From positions 1 through 12,311 of the forward strand of contig CAYFJC010000033.1 in assembly GCA_964343355.1 (NCBI GenBank): 12,311 nucleotides of DNA, read 5' to 3'. The position numbers and the translations under genes were made by a program. Under the pieces are notes generated by a model. It saw only the letters and a list, made by a program, of their open reading frames with translations. It made no database searches and had not been told where the DNA came from. Origin of the DNA: MED-G78 sp964343355 (lineage in GTDB: Bacteria; Pseudomonadota; Gammaproteobacteria; Magnimaribacterales; D2472). Position 1 is the stretch's first letter. Each line of letters begins with the position of its first letter. Positions 7,322 through 12,311 of the stretch are shown one piece after another.

Positions 7322-7809
7322 GGAGATTCTGGTAGATTCTCGTAGCTTAAATCACCATATGGATTTTGAGCTGCAATAGCATCTGGATGGACAACTGATA
7401 TATCAATATCACTTCCATAATCACCAGAAATAAAACCAGCCACTGTATTTTTTGGAGCAATATAGATAGTTGCGAATCTGCCATTTTTTGCATAAACCAA
7501 TGTTACTTCTTCACCAACTTTAGATGAGACCAATGTCCATCCTGTAGTAAGAGTCTCAGTTCCATAAAAGATAAGGTTTTCTGCAGGACTATAACCTGAT
7601 GTCAAAATAATTCTTCCAGAAATAGCTTCACCAGTTCCTAATAGGACAGTTGGCGCTTTAACAATTTCAGCATCACTAGGTAAAGGAAAGTCTTCTAAAA
7701 GATAGGCAATTACTTTTCTTTGATTGGCTTGATACTCATCAGTGACAAGCGCACAGCCTGAAAATAAAATGGTTGAAAATAGAAGCGTTAAAAGTGTTTT
7801 ATTTTTCAT
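7318..7809 (-). CDS. Small lipoprotein of unknown function
   Basis: I do not recognise the family. The 163-residue protein begins with a lipoprotein signal: MKNK, a hydrophobic core, then the lipobox LFSG-Cys19, with Ala at +2, which by the E. coli rule would favour the outer membrane. The mature part has FPLPSDAEI (41-49), then VLLGTGEAISGRIILT (55-70), then a segment with AENLIFYGTETLTTGWTL (76-93) and VGEEVTLVYAKNGRFATI (98-115). The alternating strand and short-helix look, with an FY...GW...LVY...RFATI pattern, suggests a small alpha/beta domain that I half-recall from other uncharacterised proteobacterial lipoproteins. Cys19 is the only cysteine. It starts 42 bases after the oxidoreductase gene and is the last gene of the pckA-led unit. 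No clear ribosome binding site is seen. Its end overlaps sco by four bases. Confidence 0.83.
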   Translation of the reverse strand: MKNKTLLTLLFSTILFSGCALVTDEYQANQRKVIAYLLEDFPLPSDAEIVKAPTVLLGTGEAISGRIILTSGYSPAENLIFYGTETLTTGWTLVSSKVGEEVTLVYAKNGRFATIYIAPKNTVAGFISGDYGSDIDISVVHPDAIAAQNPYGDLSYENLPESP

Positions 7810-7851
7810 TTTTAAATTATGACAGTTTCTGTAAATTTTTTCATTACTAAA

Positions 7852-8850
7852 CTACATATTAATAATAACTTTTCCTTTAGCCTTTCTATTTGCCAAATGC
7901 GAGAATGCCTCAGCAGAGTCTTCCAATGCAAATCTCTGCGAAACTTCAGGATTTATTCTGCCCTCAGCATGTAATTTAAATAACTCATCAAAATTCTTTT
8001 TATTTTCATCTGGAAATAGGCCAACCCAAGCTCCCCAAAAAACACCAACAATTTGGCATCCTTTTAAAAGCGTAATATTTAGTGGAATTTTTGGTATTTC
8101 GCCTGCAGCAAAACCAATAACTAGATATCTACCTTCCCAAGCAGTTGCCCTAAGACAAGGTTCAGCGTAACTATCTCCAACTGGGTCGTAAACAACATTT
8201 GCACCCATGCCTCCTGTTAATTCTTTAATTTTATTTGATAATTGCTTTTGCTGATCTCTATCAAGATTGCCGCTTGGATATATAAAACCTTCATCAGCTC
8301 CATGAGCCATACACATATCAATCTTATCTTGAGTAGATGCAGCTGCAATTACTTTTGCACCCATAGCTTTCCCAAGCTCTATAGCAGCTATACCGACTCC
8401 TCCAGAAGCGCCAAGAACCAGTAAGGTTTCGCCTGGTTGGATATTTGCTCTTTGCTTAAGTGCATACAGGCTAGTTCCATAGGTCATTGATAGAGCCGCC
8501 GCTGAATCATAATCCATTGAGTCAGGTATCAATGTGCAGCTGCCTTCATGAGCTAAAATCTTTTCTGCAAAAGCTCCTGTTCCAGTCATAGCAAAAACTT
8601 TATCACCAACTTTAAATTTAGTTACATCTTCTCCAATTTCTGAAATAATTCCTGCTGACTCACCACCTGGAGTAAAAGGCAGAGGTGGCTGATATTGATA
8701 AAGTCCTTGAATCATTAAAACATCAGGAAAATTTATACTGCCTGACTTAACATCTATGACGACATGCCCAGGAATAGCTGAAGGTGATTCAACCTCATTT
8801 ATTTCAAGTTTATCCGGCCCACCCATTTCAACACACTGCAAAGCTTTCAT
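7852..8850 (-). CDS. Zinc-free medium-chain NADPH:quinone oxidoreductase-like protein
   Basis: This is a member of the medium-chain dehydrogenase/reductase superfamily, quinone oxidoreductase branch, which usually transfers hydride from NADPH to quinones or enones in the cytoplasm. The 332 residues match the family length. The GroES-like N-terminal domain has INFPDVLMIQGLYQ (39-52) and FTPGGESAG (59-67). The Rossmann domain has LGASGGVGIAAIELGKAMGA (146-165), whose AxxGGVG form is typical of NADPH-binding members. The zinc ligands of alcohol dehydrogenases are missing, as expected for this branch. The natural substrate cannot be read from sequence, and an enoyl-CoA or enoyl-thioester reductase-like role is possible. 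The gene begins 10 bases after gshA and has a strong ribosome binding site that includes the gshA stop. The pairing with gshA hints at electrophile or redox stress handling, which is an inference. Confidence 0.92.
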   Translation of the reverse strand: MKALQCVEMGGPDKLEINEVESPSAIPGHVVIDVKSGSINFPDVLMIQGLYQYQPPLPFTPGGESAGIISEIGEDVTKFKVGDKVFAMTGTGAFAEKILAHEGSCTLIPDSMDYDSAAALSMTYGTSLYALKQRANIQPGETLLVLGASGGVGIAAIELGKAMGAKVIAAASTQDKIDMCMAHGADEGFIYPSGNLDRDQQKQLSNKIKELTGGMGANVVYDPVGDSYAEPCLRATAWEGRYLVIGFAAGEIPKIPLNITLLKGCQIVGVFWGAWVGLFPDENKKNFDELFKLHAEGRINPEVSQRFALEDSAEAFSHLANRKAKGKVIINM

Positions 8851-8857
8851 TATTTAT

Positions 8858-8862
8858 CTCCT
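8858..8862 (-). promoter_or_regulatory. Ribosome binding site of the quinone oxidoreductase gene, overlapping the gshA stop
   Basis: On the minus strand AGGAG lies seven bases before the ATG at 8850, and its first two bases are the last two of the gshA TAG stop (TAGGAG). This fixes the start of the oxidoreductase and predicts translation coupled to gshA. Confidence 0.75.
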
Positions 8863-10393
8863 ATATTTGCGAATTATACTGTTGAACATAAGCCTCAATA
8901 TCTTTATGAGGATTATCTTCAATATCTTTAAATCTTTTTAAAGACTCTTCTTTTTCTATTTCAAGATAGCTTAAGTCTAAAGACTTATTTTGCCTTAATT
9001 CATTAGTATTTTGCATACTTTTTTCAAAGGCCGCATCATGAAAACTTTTATTATCTTTGACACTTCTTAATATAGCAGCGCTTTGGTTCTCCATAGTAGT
9101 AATCGCTCTTAGAGCCTTAGAATAATCATCATTATCACCATCTAAGTTTTTCGCTAACAATTCAAGTTCGTTAACAAGATCAACCATAGCACTTCCACTA
9201 GAAACCATATTGCCTTTAAAAAAGATCATGGTTGAATTATTTCGACCGGAAGCCACCATATCAGTATGATTTTTTTGTAATTGGATATTTTCTTTATCAG
9301 TTAGCTCCTTACTCTCGCTTACAAAACAATGTATTAAGAACAAATCTATTAAACGCATTTGATCTTTAGAGATACCCCCAAGAGCATCTGGGCTTATATC
9401 AACTCCCCTTACTTCAACATACTCAATACCATGTTCTTTCAATGCATTGGAGGGTCTAAGGCCATCTGAAGATGTCCTTTTAGGTCGAATAGTATCGTAA
9501 AGCTCATTCTCAATTTGAATAATCCCATCTGATATCTGATGTCTATCTTCATTATCATCATATAAGCCAAGGTCTTTAAAATCTGGATGTGGCATCTTAA
9601 TGCCCTTATTAACTGATTCTATAAAACCAGCTAAGGAGTTATATCTAATTCCAAGTGATGTTTGAATTGGACTTTGATAACCAATATTACTCATCCTTAA
9701 AGAGGTAGCATTAGGCAAAAAGACATCGTCAGCATTTAGCTCATCAAGATCATGGCTTCTTCCAGATACATACGATTTATCAGCGACAGGAGATGCTGCT
9801 AACTGAGCTAAGATAAACCAAAAATTTCTTTTAAAATTCCTAATAAGGCCAAGATATAAATCATCAACCATGTCTTGAGTGTATGCATCACCCAAAAGAT
9901 TTTTATAACAAGCCGCATCAATTGAAAAATTATAATGAATTCCTGAAACACATTGCATGATAGAACCATATCTTGCTCTTAAACCTTTTCTATATATATG
10001 CTTGAGCATTCCTGAATCATTCGTTCCATAATTAGCAATATTAATATCAGATTCTTTTTCTATCCTACAAGGCATCGAGTGCGCCCATAAGTACTCATCT
10101 TCATCAATATTTTGGGCTGTAAATACATGAAGATCTTGAAGACAAGAATATAAATCATCAACATTATCAAATTTAGGCGTGACTAGTTCAATTAAAGCCT
10201 CAGCAAAGTCAGTAGTTATGTACGTATTAGTCAAAGGAGATCCAAGTGCTTCTGGATGAGGACGATTTGAAATAGAGCCATCTTTTGAAACTCTTAAAGT
10301 TTCACGTTCAATACCTCTATTAAATTTAAGATTTTTTAATGAAGTTTTTTCATTCCAGCGCTTAAGTTGGCTAAGAAAACTTTCATCAAACAT
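8861..10393 (-). CDS. gshA: Glutamate-cysteine ligase, proteobacterial type
   Basis: This ATP-dependent enzyme joins glutamate and cysteine, the first and usually rate-limiting step of glutathione synthesis in the cytoplasm. Its 510 residues compare with 518 in E. coli GshA. Matching blocks, recalled from the E. coli protein, run along the whole length: RGIERETLRV (26-35), HPEALGSPL (46-54), TTDFAEALIELVTP (60-73), LWAHSMPC (102-109), RARYGSIMQCVSGIHYNFS (139-157), then NATSLRMSNIGYQ and, further on, EYVEVRGVDISP and LIDLFLIHCF. The glutamates of the ERET motif are part of the metal and substrate site. The ATG overlaps the pckA stop by one base (TAATG), so the two are probably co-translated. 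gshB is not in the window. No breaks or frameshifts are seen. Confidence 0.97.
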   Translation of the reverse strand: MFDESFLSQLKRWNEKTSLKNLKFNRGIERETLRVSKDGSISNRPHPEALGSPLTNTYITTDFAEALIELVTPKFDNVDDLYSCLQDLHVFTAQNIDEDEYLWAHSMPCRIEKESDINIANYGTNDSGMLKHIYRKGLRARYGSIMQCVSGIHYNFSIDAACYKNLLGDAYTQDMVDDLYLGLIRNFKRNFWFILAQLAASPVADKSYVSGRSHDLDELNADDVFLPNATSLRMSNIGYQSPIQTSLGIRYNSLAGFIESVNKGIKMPHPDFKDLGLYDDNEDRHQISDGIIQIENELYDTIRPKRTSSDGLRPSNALKEHGIEYVEVRGVDISPDALGGISKDQMRLIDLFLIHCFVSESKELTDKENIQLQKNHTDMVASGRNNSTMIFFKGNMVSSGSAMVDLVNELELLAKNLDGDNDDYSKALRAITTMENQSAAILRSVKDNKSFHDAAFEKSMQNTNELRQNKSLDLSYLEIEKEESLKRFKDIEDNPHKDIEAYVQQYNSQI

Positions 10394-11952
10394 TAAAAAC
10401 CTGGGCCAGCTTTTACTATCTCATCACTTACATCGAAATTTTTGAAGTTCTCTTCAAACTCAGCAACAACCTGTTTTACAGTTTGCTCATATGCATCTTG
10501 GTCAGCCCATGTTTTTATGGGATTAAGTAGATCAGTTTTAACACCCTCAACCATTAAAGGAACTTCTAGATTTAGCCCAGGAATGCTTTGTGTCTCAACG
10601 CCCTCTAACTCACCATTTTGGATAGCATTAACAACTCTTCTTGTTGTAGGTATATCAAAACGTTTACCAACACCATGAGAACCACCCGTCCAACCAGTAT
10701 TTACAAGATAAACCTTAGAACCAAATGCTTCTACTCTTTTCATTAAAAGGTCAGCATAAACTCCGGCTGGTCTTGGAAAGAAAGGTGCACCAAAACAAGT
10801 TGAAAAAGTAGACTCAATCGCTGAAGTAGAACCAACCTCTGTTGAGCCAACTTTGGCTGTATAGCCGCTTAGAAAATGATAGGCAGCTGCTTCTTTAGAT
10901 AATATGGATACAGGAGGAATAATTCCAGTTAGATCGCAAGTAAGAAAAATAACTGAATCTGGCTCACCAGCAGCATTTTCTGGAATTGCGTCATTAATAA
11001 ATGCTCGTGGGTAACAACACCTTCCATTTTGAGTAAGGGTTACGTCTGAATAGTCTGGAGTTCCTGCATCATTTAAGACAACATTTTCTAGTATGCTGCC
11101 GCTTTTAATAGCATTCCAAATAACAGGTTCATTTGCTTGAGAGAGATCAATAGTTTTTGCATAGCAACCTCCTTCAAAATTGAAAACAGAGCCTTCCGCC
11201 CACCCATGCTCATCATCGCCAATCAAAGAACATGATGGATCAGCAGAAAGAGTTGTTTTGCCTGTTCCAGAAAGTCCAAAGAAAAGTGCCACTTTGCCAT
11301 CAGCATTAACATTTGCTGAACAATGCATTGGTAAGACGTCTTTTTCTGGCATTAAGAAATTTTGAATACTAAACATAGATTTTTTCATTTCGCCTGCATA
11401 CTTCATGCCAGCAATAAGAACTTTTCTTCTAGCAAAATTAATTATTACGCAACCTTCAGAATTAGTTCCATCTTCACTAGGAACGCATTCATAGTTTGCA
11501 GCACTCATAATTTCCCATTCTTTTTTTGCAGAGTGATTATATTGTTCAGGCATTATAAAAATGAGTTTCGAAAACAGGCTATGCCACGCAGTCTCAGTTG
11601 TAACTTTGACTGGAAGGTAGTGATCAGAATGAGCGCCAACATGCACTTTAGTTAGGTATCTATCTTTTTCTGCTAAATAGGTTTCCACTTTGTCCCATAA
11701 CGCATCAAATTTATCAGCTTCAAAAGGCTTATTCACTTTGCCCCAATCTATAAGGTCTGCTGTTCCGGGCTCTTTTACAATAAATCTATCATTAGGACTT
11801 CTGCCAGTTCTCTCGCCCGTAATAGCAGTCAATGCTCCATTATCAGCCAAGACAGCTTCATTATTACCTAAAGCTTTTTCAATTAGCTCTTCATTGGTAA
11901 GTTCGAAGATTTCTGATGTATTTATTTCCATGTTCATATTTTTAGTTACCAA
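10393..11952 (-). CDS. pckA: Phosphoenolpyruvate carboxykinase, ATP type
   Basis: This enzyme converts oxaloacetate and ATP to phosphoenolpyruvate, CO2 and ADP, the entry step of gluconeogenesis from organic and amino acids. Motifs of the ATP-dependent class are complete: ERTGRSPNDRFIV (47-59), the PCK signature around KYAGEMKKSMF (184-194) with metal-ligand Lys191, His210 in LPMHCSAN, the P-loop GLSGTGKT (226-233), and the kinase-2 motif IGDDEHGW (244-251). The 519-residue frame begins at a TTG (11952) with no ribosome binding site. ATG codons at 11937 and 11931 give 514 or 512 residues and are more likely starts, because nothing conserved is lost. The N-terminus is shorter than in E. coli PckA. 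It is the first gene of a four-gene minus-strand unit. Confidence 0.97.
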   Translation of the reverse strand: MVTKNMNMEINTSEIFELTNEELIEKALGNNEAVLADNGALTAITGERTGRSPNDRFIVKEPGTADLIDWGKVNKPFEADKFDALWDKVETYLAEKDRYLTKVHVGAHSDHYLPVKVTTETAWHSLFSKLIFIMPEQYNHSAKKEWEIMSAANYECVPSEDGTNSEGCVIINFARRKVLIAGMKYAGEMKKSMFSIQNFLMPEKDVLPMHCSANVNADGKVALFFGLSGTGKTTLSADPSCSLIGDDEHGWAEGSVFNFEGGCYAKTIDLSQANEPVIWNAIKSGSILENVVLNDAGTPDYSDVTLTQNGRCCYPRAFINDAIPENAAGEPDSVIFLTCDLTGIIPPVSILSKEAAAYHFLSGYTAKVGSTEVGSTSAIESTFSTCFGAPFFPRPAGVYADLLMKRVEAFGSKVYLVNTGWTGGSHGVGKRFDIPTTRRVVNAIQNGELEGVETQSIPGLNLEVPLMVEGVKTDLLNPIKTWADQDAYEQTVKQVVAEFEENFKNFDVSDEIVKAGPGF

Positions 11953-12095
11953 ATCATTTTATAGGACTAAGAGAGTTCAATAAATGCATTAAACAACAAT
12001 AATTAGCCTTATTTTGTAGTGAAGTTAATCTTAATAGGATTTAAAAGTCAATAATATAGGTTTTTGCAGTGAATTAAGGGCCTAAAAAGCTATTT
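11953..12095 (-). promoter_or_regulatory. Upstream region of pckA, the only sizeable gap
   Basis: These 143 AT-rich bases separate dsbB from pckA, both on the minus strand. I see no RNA gene, repeat or GC-rich hairpin followed by T residues, so dsbB has no visible terminator here. The region should contain the pckA promoter. One option is a TTGACT box at 12051-12046 (listed separately). Another is a TATAAAAT box at 11963-11956, which would give a very short leader to the ATG at 11937 but lacks a good -35 box at the right distance. Confidence 0.45.
12023..12051 (-). promoter_or_regulatory. Candidate sigma-70 promoter for pckA
   Basis: On the minus strand TTGACT (12051-12046, five of six consensus bases) is followed after 17 bases by TTAACT (12028-12023, three of six). 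The -35 box is good and the -10 box poor. A transcript would have a leader of about 80 bases before pckA. In DNA this AT-rich such matches arise by chance, so this is only a candidate. Confidence 0.25.
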
Positions 12096-12311
12096 CTATG
12101 TAGTTTTACTACCAAATGACCTAAATTTAAGCTTTCCAAGAGTAGCTATAAAATAAATAATAAAAAATACCAAACCCCACTCTGCAAAATTAAATATAAA
12201 TCTCCAGCTTTCCTCAGCACATGCTGGTCCACCCTTAAAAGCATTTGCAAGACCGCCAAACAATCCAAAATATTCAATTTGAGTTTCAAGAGGCATATCA
12301 CAACCCATTGG
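12096..12311 (-). CDS. dsbB: Disulfide bond formation protein DsbB, C-terminal part (partial, 5' end outside window)
   Basis: The frame runs in from the right edge and ends in TAG at 12098-12096. An in-frame ATG at 12308 is not the true start, because the codon before it is also coding (Pro) and DsbB is normally about 160-180 residues. The visible part covers the second periplasmic loop and the last membrane helix. It starts with a GCDMP cysteine, then 27 residues on comes the second cysteine in GGPACAEESWRF, followed by NFAEWGLVFFIIYFIATLGK and a basic tail. E. coli DsbB has the same arrangement (Cys104 and Cys130, with GDCAERQW and a final helix). This cysteine pair passes electrons from DsbA toward the first-loop pair and quinone. 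The first-loop CXXC pair is outside the window. Confidence 0.85.
   Translation of the reverse strand, partial: PMGCDMPLETQIEYFGLFGGLANAFKGGPACAEESWRFIFNFAEWGLVFFIIYFIATLGKLKFRSFGSKTT

Noticed and set aside
11362..11655. A 97-residue plus-strand open frame opposite pckA, and similar frames at 11690-11983, 10442-10678 and 11180-11365
   Set aside because: They lie antisense to a complete, motif-rich pckA. Their proteins show no domain or plausible start site and look like frame shadows of the conserved gene.
11953..12095. Possible small RNA or riboswitch upstream of pckA
   Set aside because: The gap is short and very AT-rich, with no stable stem, no conserved riboswitch core and no hairpin-plus-T terminator that I can see.
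12096..12308. A complete 70-residue small membrane protein starting at the ATG at 12308
   Set aside because: The frame stays open to the window edge, and the cysteine spacing and final helix match the C-terminal part of DsbB, so it is a fragment of a longer gene.
1..12311. Mobile elements, CRISPR arrays, tRNA genes or a horizontally acquired island
   Set aside because: No direct repeats, inverted terminal repeats, transposase, integrase or tRNA fold was found. Composition appears even across the window and the genes are core metabolism.

Overview
The window is an AT-rich (about one-third GC by eye), tightly packed stretch of a proteobacterial chromosome. The best guess is a streamlined marine gammaproteobacterium, possibly SAR86-like. 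The evidence is the gene order coxB-coxA-ctaG-coxC-(DUF2909 reversed)-surf1-small membrane protein-cox15-cyoE-sco, which matches the order I recall from Pseudomonas, together with a proteobacterial-type GshA, a DsbB and very short intergenic gaps. The lineage call is an inference, not a measurement.

Positions 1-3329, plus strand: the structural genes of an aa3-type haem-copper cytochrome c oxidase. These are the C-terminus of subunit II with its fused cytochrome c domain, subunit I, the Cu(B) assembly factor CtaG/Cox11, and subunit III. Positions 3326-3571, minus strand: a small DUF2909-type membrane protein inserted backwards, sharing its stop region with coxC. Positions 3588-7321, plus strand: the assembly block. 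It contains SURF1, a thioredoxin-like membrane-anchored protein of unknown role that has no cysteines, haem A synthase (Cox15/CtaA), haem O synthase (CyoE/CtaB) and the copper chaperone SCO. CyoE makes haem O and Cox15 converts it to haem A. SURF1 helps place haem A in subunit I, CtaG supplies Cu(B), and SCO helps metallate Cu(A) in subunit II.

Positions 7318-11952, minus strand: a second compact unit, transcribed in the order pckA (ATP-type PEP carboxykinase), gshA (glutamate-cysteine ligase), a zinc-free quinone oxidoreductase-like protein, and a small lipoprotein of unknown function. pckA and gshA overlap by one base, and the gshA stop lies inside the ribosome binding site of the next gene. 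This unit meets the oxidase unit tail to tail, with a 4-base stop-stop overlap. Positions 11953-12095 hold the only sizeable gap (143 bases), with weak promoter-like signals for pckA. Positions 12096-12311, minus strand, are the C-terminal part of DsbB, cut by the window edge.

I see no tRNA, rRNA, CRISPR, insertion sequence, phage gene or convincing intrinsic terminator. No stretch over 300 bases lacks a gene. I found no clear new biological system. The items most worth a second look are the cysteine-free thioredoxin-like protein in the oxidase assembly block, the antisense DUF2909 gene, the unknown lipoprotein, and the coupling of gluconeogenesis and glutathione genes.
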